From positions 62,001 to 126,000 of the forward strand of contig NZ_JACXZA010000006.1 in the NCBI RefSeq assembly GCF_014779765.1: 64,000 nucleotides of DNA, given 5' to 3'. Below the pieces are notes generated by a model. That model had not been told where the DNA came from and made no database searches. It saw only the letters and a list, made by a program, of their open reading frames with translations. This DNA is from Paenibacillus terricola. Its GTDB lineage: Bacteria > Bacillota > Bacilli > Paenibacillales > Paenibacillaceae. Of this stretch, positions 55,220 through 62,257 are shown piece by piece (the first letter of the stretch is position 1; every line of letters begins with the position of its first letter). Both the position numbers and the translations under genes were made by a program.

Positions 55220-55546
55220 TTAATGGTAGAGATTCATTGTTTTCTTATTGTCCATCTGGTCATTCCAATAGAGTGGAACATCAGAGCCCGATGCAATACG
55301 GTGTACGCCAATCCCTGCACTCCCCATATCGGTCAGCGGTTCAATACGGAATACTTGCGCACCTGTAACAAGTCGCGGATGATCCGGCAGCTCGGTCGTA
55401 TGACGCTCTCGCCGCTCGCACGCTACACAGCATCCCAGCGGGTATACAACCCGGAAGTAGCCGGTACGGAACAAAATGTCTGCTTCTTTTCTTCCTAACA
55501 ACTGATTGCAGCAAACGCAGTAAAACTGCTCGCTATATTCATGCAC
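55220..55546 (-). CDS. Cysteine-rich hypothetical protein
   Basis: 108 residues with two cysteine groups, FYCVCCNQLL near residue 12 and LGCCVACERRER near 40, spaced like a zinc ribbon. I do not recognise the family. The start is GTG at 55546, with GGAG nine to ten bases upstream. A GATAC-N5-GTATC motif lies 65 bp upstream. The 55097-55219 gap shows nothing else. Confidence 0.6.
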   Translation of the reverse strand: MHEYSEQFYCVCCNQLLGRKEADILFRTGYFRVVYPLGCCVACERRERHTTELPDHPRLVTGAQVFRIEPLTDMGSAGIGVHRIASGSDVPLYWNDQMDNKKTMNLYH

Positions 55547-55610
55547 AGCCGCTCATCTCCGCTTTTTTTGACATTTTTGTATACCATACGTATCATACTC
55601 TAACAAATTC

Positions 55611-55625
55611 GATACAATCCGTATC
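55611..55625. promoter_or_regulatory. GATAC-N5-GTATC motif, copy 2
   Basis: GATACAATCCGTATC shares both five-base arms with the copies at 37233 and 57408. It lies upstream of the cysteine-rich gene on the minus strand, near GTATGATACGTATGGTATAC. Confidence 0.35.
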
Positions 55626-55693
55626 TTTTAAGTTAAATTTATGACAAATATCGATGAATGTCAAGAGAGACGCCCGAGTTTTGTCGTTATTCC

Positions 55694-56182
55694 TTACTCC
55701 GTCTTCCAAAGTAATGACCATTCACCATTTTCCTCCGCCACATAGCACATCTGAACCAACTGAATGGGACCGTACAATGTGTCGAAATCTTGTGTCACCT
55801 TAACGGCATACACATGATCCAGCTCGAGATCCTTGCCATTCTCCTTCAATTGAAGGCTGGATAATGCCTTTGACTTGCCAAGCTCATATAGATACGAATC
55901 GGACTTGAAGTCCTGCATAAAAATATGTGCGCGCTTCTGGATGTACTCATCCTTCGGAAAATGCTCTTTCATCGAGGAATGAAGCAGCTCCCATGAGCTT
56001 CCGTAGTCGCCTTCCTGCTCCAGCTTGTAGAACTTATCCACGACATGCTCCGCTTCCTCTGCTCGTCCTGTTGTAAACAGCAGATGAAGCCCTTTCGTGG
56101 TCAGCCATCCGCAGACGACGACGATGCCTATAAGAAGGAGCCATTGCTTCGCATAGCGGCGTCTTCTGGATCGCCAGGCCAA
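55694..56182 (-). CDS. Membrane-anchored hypothetical protein
   Basis: 162 residues: a basic N-terminus, one membrane segment (WLLLIGIVVVCGWLTTKGL) and an extracellular domain. EEAEHVVDKFYKLEQEGDYG and SSWELLHSSMKEHFPKDEYI are reminiscent of the DUF4878/NTF2-like lumenal domains. I cannot assign a function. The start is TTG at 56182, with GGGAGG eight bases upstream. Confidence 0.7.
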   Translation of the reverse strand: MAWRSRRRRYAKQWLLLIGIVVVCGWLTTKGLHLLFTTGRAEEAEHVVDKFYKLEQEGDYGSSWELLHSSMKEHFPKDEYIQKRAHIFMQDFKSDSYLYELGKSKALSSLQLKENGKDLELDHVYAVKVTQDFDTLYGPIQLVQMCYVAEENGEWSLLWKTE

Positions 56183-56221
56183 ATGCTCTCCCTCCCATCC
56201 AATGCAGGTTTGTCCCTACTA

Positions 56222-56396
56222 GAGGAAGTTCAAAAAGTCGTCTTTTGATCACGAAGCAACTCAAGGAGCTTATTCGACATCGAATCTTACGTTCACCTTC
56301 GAAGTCCGGTGCTCATGTAGGTTTTGCCTACACTCTGCTCCTCCTTCTTCAGGTTCTCGTAAGCTTCTCGGTGCTGAAAACCCGACTTTTTGAACA
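56222..56396. repeat. Intergenic inverted-repeat element, about 170 bp
   Basis: GTTCAAAAAGTCG (56228-56240) is matched by CGACTTTTTGAAC (56383-56395), giving 13-bp terminal inverted repeats around an internal hairpin, TGTAGG-TTTTG-CCTACA. The layout suggests a non-autonomous repeat. No coding frame is evident. It resembles sequences I associate with Paenibacillaceae intergenic regions, which is recollection, not a search. Confidence 0.6.
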
Positions 56397-56463
56397 CGTA
56401 CTACAATTGTATGAGAGAGGTTTTTTTTCAGAACGTTTTATTCATACAAGCTGGCACTCACAG

Positions 56464-56877
56464 CTAGAGCGCCGACTCATGTCTGCGGTATATCGCATGC
56501 ACGAAGGTCGCTGATGGGTTCATCCGCTGCAGCATCTGCTCGAGCGCTCGTATAATCGCTGTACGAATTTGCGGATCCGGCTGCAGCGCACATTGATAAA
56601 CATACTGATTGCCATCGCGCTTCCATTGGTGCACCGCTAATTCACCTACTAAGCTAAAGTGCCACTCATTGAATTGGAGGTCAAAATGCAGCTCCAGCCG
56701 CTTATCAGCCTGCAGCTTCAAATAGGTCATAAACTCGATGCTGTCCGCGCTCAAATAGTTCACGAACACTTTCGCCGCTCTCGTCTGCACCGGCCGGCCA
56801 TCTACGCTGCATATCGATACATGTGCGACCGTGCCGCTTTCCATGCGAATTCGTATCGATCGCTTCGTCGAACTCAT
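56464..56877 (-). CDS. PilZ-like protein 2
   Basis: 137 residues. The centre reads VNYLSADSIEFMTYLKLQAD and then WHFSLVGELAVHQW, the beta-barrel pattern of PilZ domains (a D/NxSxxG-like turn followed by strands). The N-terminal c-di-GMP-binding RxxxR is not clear, so binding is uncertain. The ATG overlaps the stop of the preceding gene by ATGA, so the two are made together. Confidence 0.55.
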   Translation of the reverse strand: MSSTKRSIRIRMESGTVAHVSICSVDGRPVQTRAAKVFVNYLSADSIEFMTYLKLQADKRLELHFDLQFNEWHFSLVGELAVHQWKRDGNQYVYQCALQPDPQIRTAIIRALEQMLQRMNPSATFVHAIYRRHESAL

Positions 56878-57347
56878 CCGATCACATCAACGAGCAGCCC
56901 TCGGCCAACTCCCGAATCCAGCAGCAGATTGCTGCGCTCATAGCTCCGCCGACGCTCTTCCGTGCTCATATTCAGCCTTACTTTCCATGCTAGCTGAAGA
57001 TTCCAATGCAGCCTTTTCAGCTGGCCGCCCGTGAATTGGCAGCTGTATAGGAAACCCTTCTTCTCTTTACGTCTCCACGTTAACCGTCCCAACAGCATCG
57101 TACGACGGCCGTCAATTGTAACTTGAAGGCGAACGATATACTGCTCATTAATAGGCAGATTGAGCGGCAGCAGAAACTGCAGGCTGGAATCACTAATCCA
57201 GATCGGCTTCACTGCCGTTTCCCCAGACTCAACGGACTTGCCACGGACGCTATCAATGGATAAAAGAACAGCAAGATCGTTGCTGGCCATCCATTCTTTC
57301 TGAACGGTGCTCAGCTTACGGCTAGCTTGTACGGGAACGTGGGACAT
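56874..57347 (-). CDS. PilZ-like protein 1
   Basis: 157 residues. ISDSSLQFLLPLNLPINEQY followed by TMLLGRLTWRRKEKKGFLYS is a PilZ-like strand pattern; no RxxxR start is evident. The ATG at 57347 has AAAAAAGGAG upstream. It forms an operon with PilZ-like protein 2 under two GATAC/GTATC-type repeats. A c-di-GMP or surface-behaviour role is inferred from fold resemblance only. Confidence 0.55.
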   Translation of the reverse strand: MSHVPVQASRKLSTVQKEWMASNDLAVLLSIDSVRGKSVESGETAVKPIWISDSSLQFLLPLNLPINEQYIVRLQVTIDGRRTMLLGRLTWRRKEKKGFLYSCQFTGGQLKRLHWNLQLAWKVRLNMSTEERRRSYERSNLLLDSGVGRGLLVDVIG

Positions 57348-57364
57348 CGGGATTCTCCTTTTTT

Positions 57365-57422
57365 GATACAAAATGGATTGTATTTTAAATAGAGTAATCA
57401 TTATTATGATACAATTTGTATC
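57365..57422 (-). promoter_or_regulatory. Double GATAC/GTATC-type operator upstream of PilZ-like genes
   Basis: GATACAATTTGTATC (57408-57422) is identical to the copy at 37233-37247. A second imperfect repeat, GATACAA-AATGGA-TTGTAT, follows at 57365-57383. They sit 18-75 bp before the first PilZ-like gene. Confidence 0.45.
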
Positions 57423-57443
57423 CACATAGACATAGAAAGGCCT

Positions 57444-58385
57444 TTATTTCGCTTGCTGATGCTCTTTCAACAAATTGTGAATTCGAGTCTGCTCCTCTGG
57501 GGTCACGATATCGTACCAGATCTTGTTGATGATTTTGCCGGTCCCCTTGATTTCAACGGTATCGACATGATCGATCACCGAGCGATAATCGGTGGCAAAC
57601 GTCTTCATTTCGTCAAAGGTGATGTTCGTCTTCACGCCATTGCCGACCTCATCCAGAATGGATTGAATCTTCGTCACGTTCTGAATGTTGACGGCGTGAT
57701 GCATGACGGATTGAAGAATGTCACGCTGCCTCGTATTGCGGCCGAAATCGCCTCGCGGATCATCGTAACGCATACGGGAATAGGATAATGCTAGCGTGCC
57801 ATCCAGCTCCAGAGGTCCTTGCGCAAAGCTATGTCCCTCATAATCGAAGGCAAAAGGATTGTTTACCTCTACGCCGCCGATCAAGTCTATGAACGTCTTA
57901 AAGTTCTCCATATTGACTTTCACATAGTAGTCGATTCGATAGTCGAGGAAGTTCTCGATCGTTTGAAGCGACATATCGACGCCGCCGAATGCGTAAGCGT
58001 GATTGATTTTGTCCGTTGTACCGTGCCCGATGATTTCCGTTCGTGTATCCCGCGGGATGTTGAACATGAGAACGGAGTTTTTACTCGGATTGACCGACAT
58101 CACGACGATCGTATCCGAACGCCCCGGGTCGTTCGTCCGCTGATCGACCCCAAGCATAAGGACGGTGAATGCATCCTTGTCTTTAATGGAGACGGGCTTC
58201 GTCGGCAGCGGAGTTGCTTCAGGGTCCTTGCTGACGTAGACGGGACGGGTAGGTTCTTCGTAGATTTTGGTTGCCGTATGCTCAATCTGAACAGCGACAT
58301 AGATGACATAGCTGACAACGCCAAGGATAATAAGTGTTATGGATGAAGCCGTCCATATAATGATCTTTTTCCATTTGCGTGAAAT
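57444..58385 (-). CDS. LytR-CpsA-Psr (LCP) family wall-polymer ligase, ATT start
   Basis: Attaches teichoic-acid or polysaccharide chains to peptidoglycan, outside the membrane. With the start at 58385 the protein is 313 residues: a basic N-terminus, one membrane segment (IIIWTASSITLIILGVVSYV) and the LCP domain with LMLGVDQRTNDPGRSDTIVV and NIPRDTRTEI, and the arginines that bind the lipid pyrophosphate. ATG, GTG and TTG are absent in frame before residue 77, which is inside the LCP domain. The codon at 58385-58383 is ATT, with AGGAGGG eight bases upstream and an in-frame stop 24 bp above. So ATT is the likely start. It lies 30 bp behind the lasso exporter gene. Confidence 0.82.
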   Translation of the reverse strand: MSRKWKKIIIWTASSITLIILGVVSYVIYVAVQIEHTATKIYEEPTRPVYVSKDPEATPLPTKPVSIKDKDAFTVLMLGVDQRTNDPGRSDTIVVMSVNPSKNSVLMFNIPRDTRTEIIGHGTTDKINHAYAFGGVDMSLQTIENFLDYRIDYYVKVNMENFKTFIDLIGGVEVNNPFAFDYEGHSFAQGPLELDGTLALSYSRMRYDDPRGDFGRNTRQRDILQSVMHHAVNIQNVTKIQSILDEVGNGVKTNITFDEMKTFATDYRSVIDHVDTVEIKGTGKIINKIWYDIVTPEEQTRIHNLLKEHQQAK

Positions 58386-58415
58386 TGGGGAGCCCTCCTG
58401 TCTTATTTAACAAGC

Positions 58416-60218
58416 TTACGAATTTACTCCTGCTTCCTGATAAGAAAGCAGTCGACTGAATGTCCCTCTCGTCTCGGTCGACAGCTGGTGATAGGCTCCC
58501 TGCTGCACAACACGGCCCTGCTCAATCACGATAACCTGATCAGCGTTACGGATCGTCGACAGTCGATGTGCGATAACGATGATTGTCATCGTGCCTTTCA
58601 GACGTTCCAGCGCCGCCTGTACTTTCGCCTCATTCTCGTTATCGAGTGCACTAGTCGCCTCATCAAGCACGAGAATTGATGGCTTTCGCAGAATCGCTCG
58701 TGCAAGAACAAGACGCTGCCGCTCGCCGCCAGACAATCGGATGCCCCTGTCGCCGATTATCGTATCAAGTCCGTCCGGCAGCTGCCTGACGAAATCGTCA
58801 GCCGCCGCGAAACGAAGGGCCTCCCATAACCGTTCATCAATGGCATGCGGGTCGACCAGCTTCAGGTTGTCTCGAATGCTGGAATGGAACAAGAACGGAT
58901 CCTGCGGGACATAGCTGACCATCTTACGATGCGCGAGCGTGTTGCGTTCGGTAAGCGCAACCCCATCGTACAGCACCTCCCCGCTCTCGGAACGCACAAG
59001 TCCGATAAGCAGGTCAATCAGCGTACTTTTACCAGCGCCCGATTTGCCTACGATAGCAGTCATGCTGTTCGCTGGTACGTGTATATTCACGTCCTTTAAG
59101 GCGAATTCAGGTTTATTCTTATCGTATCGATATGATATGTTGCGACATTCAATCGCCGATTTCAGATTAAACCGTAGTTCATCATCCAAGTCTCTAAGCT
59201 CGAATTCTTTGGTCTCCTCGCATTCCTTCTGCAATTCCCGCACACTTCGAAATGCCGGCAACGAATTAACCAGCTGTTCCCAACTATTCTGTATCGTAAT
59301 GAATTTCGGCCATAACCTCGAGAAAATCACAACGATGAGCATCAACTGCCCGCCGGAAACATGCAGCACCTCGAAGGAGATATAGATGAAGAGGCCAATT
59401 AGAATGGCGGATGCTATTTTATAGAACAACTGCGTACCCGTCTGCAAACTCGCAAACTTGACGAAATTGCTCTCCAATCTCTTACACAGAGCTAGAAACC
59501 AGTTGTAATGCTCTCGCTCGAGCATATTGGTCTTGATATCTTTTATCCCATTGAAATGGTCGGTGATGCCGGCTATGTATGTCTTGGTAAGCTCGGTCGT
59601 CTCATCGCCAATTGTTTTCGCACGTTGGGTGAATCGTCTTGAGAAGAAGGCCATCAGGCCGCCGCACAGCAGCACAAGGAGGGTTAGCTTGTAGGAGAGC
59701 CATAAGGCGAATGCTACTTGGATAAGGGTGAAGATCATTGTGGTGGCCAGCTTCATAATAATACCCATACCAACAATAATCCGTACGATCTCATTCGTAA
59801 GAATATGGCTGATATCGGACTTACGAGTTCGCAGATAAAACTTCCACTCCGCTTGAATCAAGCCTTTATAGGTGGATAATCTCAGGTAGCGAATAAACTT
59901 ATGCAATATTCGAGTATTAAGTACAGTCTGGTTACGCTGAACAATGGCTTGTGTAATAACAAGAAGAATATATAAGGTTAGCATTGTAATGAGCTGCGCG
60001 TGCTCCGGAATTCGCAGCACCAAGCTATTCACTTGATCGAGGAATGGAATCGTCAATGAGCCCAAATTAAAAATACCCGTCAATCCAAGCAATGGAATGA
60101 GCAGGTAGATGGAGACACCTTCTATCGAGCTTATCAGCATCATCCCAATCATATTGATATATAGCTTTATACCTGACACAGTATGCAGCTTCTTCAAATA
60201 ATAGATAAGCTCAGACAT
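58416..60218 (-). CDS. Lasso peptide ABC exporter (LasD-type)
   Basis: Fused permease/ATPase, 600 residues. The N-terminal half has six membrane segments. The ATPase half has VGKSGAGKSTLIDLLIGL (Walker A), DRGIRLSGGERQRLVLARAI (signature) and ILVLDEATSALDNENEAK (Walker B). No N-terminal C39 peptidase is present, as expected when leader removal is done by the B2 protein. It lies nine bp behind B2 and presumably exports the mature peptide and gives self-immunity. Confidence 0.9.
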   Translation of the reverse strand: MSELIYYLKKLHTVSGIKLYINMIGMMLISSIEGVSIYLLIPLLGLTGIFNLGSLTIPFLDQVNSLVLRIPEHAQLITMLTLYILLVITQAIVQRNQTVLNTRILHKFIRYLRLSTYKGLIQAEWKFYLRTRKSDISHILTNEIVRIIVGMGIIMKLATTMIFTLIQVAFALWLSYKLTLLVLLCGGLMAFFSRRFTQRAKTIGDETTELTKTYIAGITDHFNGIKDIKTNMLEREHYNWFLALCKRLESNFVKFASLQTGTQLFYKIASAILIGLFIYISFEVLHVSGGQLMLIVVIFSRLWPKFITIQNSWEQLVNSLPAFRSVRELQKECEETKEFELRDLDDELRFNLKSAIECRNISYRYDKNKPEFALKDVNIHVPANSMTAIVGKSGAGKSTLIDLLIGLVRSESGEVLYDGVALTERNTLAHRKMVSYVPQDPFLFHSSIRDNLKLVDPHAIDERLWEALRFAAADDFVRQLPDGLDTIIGDRGIRLSGGERQRLVLARAILRKPSILVLDEATSALDNENEAKVQAALERLKGTMTIIVIAHRLSTIRNADQVIVIEQGRVVQQGAYHQLSTETRGTFSRLLSYQEAGVNS

Positions 60219-60227
60219 CCGATCGGT

Positions 60228-60704
60228 TCATCCCCTTACGTGTTCCAACTGTTTCTTCCGATGTCCGTTGTTGGCGAACTTGCCGACGACGGTGAATTTG
60301 CTCATTTCCTCATAACCCGTCAAATAATGCGGACCGCTTCGCAGCCACGCATGAGCAATCATTCGTCCTGTTGCATCCTTAGCCGTACCCATGTATAGGG
60401 TACAAGATATACCGCGGCGTTCCAGCATTTTCATAGCTGCTATTGCCTTTACCATACACATGCTCTCCCACCAAGTATGACGGCTCATGCGCTGAATCGC
60501 TGTGGAAACACCAGCCAGAATCCGATCCTGCGATGGATCATGAGCGAACGAGGACTCTTCCGTACGAACGCCTAATGTCGGAGCAACCTTCGCGAATGGC
60601 AGCTGTTTCAGTACGCGCGCCCATCCAAGGTACAAGAAAGCTTCGGCGTACAGCCATTTGCGTTCCATCGGCATGGCTATTATTTTCTTAACAACTCTCC
60701 ACAC
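60228..60704 (-). CDS. Lasso peptide leader peptidase (B2)
   Basis: Transglutaminase-like cysteine protease that cuts off the precursor leader, 158 residues. The catalytic cysteine is Cys83 in WWESMCMVKAIAAMKML, and His118 lies in RMIAHAWLRSG. The start is GTG at 60704, with AAGGAG upstream. It acts together with the separate RRE protein encoded just before it. Confidence 0.88.
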   Translation of the reverse strand: MWRVVKKIIAMPMERKWLYAEAFLYLGWARVLKQLPFAKVAPTLGVRTEESSFAHDPSQDRILAGVSTAIQRMSRHTWWESMCMVKAIAAMKMLERRGISCTLYMGTAKDATGRMIAHAWLRSGPHYLTGYEEMSKFTVVGKFANNGHRKKQLEHVRG

Positions 60705-60734
60705 GATGTGTTGTCTCCTTTGCTTAAGAGTCCG

Positions 60735-61031
60735 TTAAATCGCTGCCGCTGCTTGGATAACGACGAGGTTCTCGCTGGCTAGATTATCGAGGAAAGAAAT
60801 AACCTGCGCTGTGCAATCCTCTGTCGACACGTCGTACTCTTCCGTTAACTTTGTGACAAGCTCGCTTACGCTAACAGGTGCAGCGATCGATTCCCAGATG
60901 CGTCCACCAATTTCACCAAGATTGTAGTACTTACCGGATTCGATGCTCATCATGACCGTTTCGCCACCCATCTGGCTAGCGAGATTCCCCTTCGCCTGGG
61001 ATACAATATCAGTCAATGAGATAGACTTCAT
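60735..61031 (-). CDS. Lasso peptide RRE protein (B1, PqqD-like)
   Basis: RiPP recognition element that binds the leader and hands the precursor to peptidase and cyclase, 98 residues. The PqqD fold is visible in VMMSIESGKYYNLGEIGGRI and EEYDVSTEDCTAQVISFLDN. The ATG overlaps the kinase stop by ATGA. Confidence 0.88.
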   Translation of the reverse strand: MKSISLTDIVSQAKGNLASQMGGETVMMSIESGKYYNLGEIGGRIWESIAAPVSVSELVTKLTEEYDVSTEDCTAQVISFLDNLASENLVVIQAAAAI

Positions 61032-61954
61032 AAAGTTACACCCTCCCTAATTTCATTTGTTATACATTCGACAAGCTCATGCGCAGTCATTCCAACCATC
61101 GGCCTTCTTAGTTTATACACGGGCACCTTCTCAGCCAGCTGAGCACTTAATGCAAAATGCCATTGTTTCATTTGCAGAATAGACACAAGAAAATTCCGAT
61201 AGGTATGCGTTAGCAAGAGCGGAAAGCGATCCAAACCAGTAACGGTCTTCAACACGACCAGGCCTTCACCCGAAATTGACAATTCAAAGATACCGCCAAG
61301 CGGCACTGGCACAGTCTCGAATTGCTCCGCAACGGGCACAGCGAATTTGACTCGTTCATTATCCTGATAGAGCTCATTGAAGTCGTGATCCTTCATCTGA
61401 AGTTGACTGACGCTTTCCTCCCACAGTTTCTGCTGCGGATAGGATGGGATCACAGTAGGCCGTCCTGAAACATCATCCATCGTTACAGCGATGACATCAT
61501 CAGTAAGCATCTTATAGCCTTGTTGGAGGAAGGCTGCAGCCAATGTCGACTTGCCCGCTCCCGATTCACCTACGATTGCATAAGCTTGCCCATCAATGAC
61601 AACAGCACTGCCATGCAAAGGTAATATCTTTCTCTGCAGCAGGATAACCGCCATACAAGTTCCAAGTATATACAGCCGAAGCGCAGCTTCATTACAATTA
61701 GGAAACGGAGAAGCGGTAATCGTTCTCGCGCTGACACAGAAGATTGCGGCATCATCAAACTTAAAATAGAAGTTCGGCGCCTGATAGCGACAGCCATTAT
61801 TCGGGAGCTGCGCGACTTCAGGGATCGACGTCAAGTCCTGCAGAATGATTTGCACATCTGCTTCCTTATCGTTATCGAAATCTGATAATTCAAACAATTC
61901 AGGAAGCATAATCTCGCTTCGAATCGTTAAACCGAATGCCTTGTATGCATCCAC
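61028..61954 (-). CDS. Lasso peptide kinase (HPr kinase-like)
   Basis: 308 residues with an HPr-kinase-like nucleotide domain. Walker A is GESGAGKST at residues 129-137, and LTDDVIAV is the acidic Walker B (Asp152/153). Related kinases in paeninodin-type clusters phosphorylate the C-terminal serine of the precursor, and the precursor here ends in Ser60. The start is GTG at 61954, with GGGAGG upstream. It lies between precursor and RRE genes. Confidence 0.87.
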   Translation of the reverse strand: MDAYKAFGLTIRSEIMLPELFELSDFDNDKEADVQIILQDLTSIPEVAQLPNNGCRYQAPNFYFKFDDAAIFCVSARTITASPFPNCNEAALRLYILGTCMAVILLQRKILPLHGSAVVIDGQAYAIVGESGAGKSTLAAAFLQQGYKMLTDDVIAVTMDDVSGRPTVIPSYPQQKLWEESVSQLQMKDHDFNELYQDNERVKFAVPVAEQFETVPVPLGGIFELSISGEGLVVLKTVTGLDRFPLLLTHTYRNFLVSILQMKQWHFALSAQLAEKVPVYKLRRPMVGMTAHELVECITNEIREGVTL

Positions 61955-61978
61955 TACTGTTCCAGCCTCCCTGGGATT

Positions 61979-62011
61979 GTACCCTAATAAAAGAAACCTT
62001 TATTAGGGTAC
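61979..62011. other. Perfect 13-bp hairpin between precursor and kinase genes
   Basis: GTACCCTAATAAA (61979-61991) is matched by TTTATTAGGGTAC (61999-62011) around a 7-base loop. There is no T run, so it may protect or process the precursor mRNA rather than end it, raising precursor over enzyme levels. Confidence 0.6.
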
Positions 62012-62044
62012 AAATTAAGTACGGGATCATGCAGTAAGTAATGA

Positions 62045-62227
62045 TTACGAGCGTGGGTCTGGACCGATTACCCATGTACCGCCTGGTTGAGGACCGACTG
62101 GATCCTTCGTGTTCTCGAAGTGGTGGTCCGTGAAGTACAGGTCAATGTTAGGACCGCCGCTGCCTGCCATCGTTTCCTTAACATCAAGCACTTCAACAAC
62201 TGGAGTTGCCCAAGTTTGTTTTGTCAT
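62045..62227 (-). CDS. Lasso peptide precursor with unusually long core
   Basis: 60 residues. The leader runs M1-M20 (MTKQTWATPVVEVLDVKETM), with Trp6/Pro9 in the place of the usual YxxP motif and Thr19 at position -2, the lasso leader rule. The core would start at Ala21: AGSGGPNID puts Asp29 at core position 9, right for an Ala1-Asp9 ring as in paeninodin. The tail carries on 31 residues to the C-terminal Ser60, a 40-residue core against the usual 15-26. The ATG has AAAGGAGGTG upstream. A second processing step is possible. Confidence 0.85.
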   Translation of the reverse strand: MTKQTWATPVVEVLDVKETMAGSGGPNIDLYFTDHHFENTKDPVGPQPGGTWVIGPDPRS

Positions 62228-62257
62228 TGTTTTTCACCTCCTTTCAAAGCCTTACGT

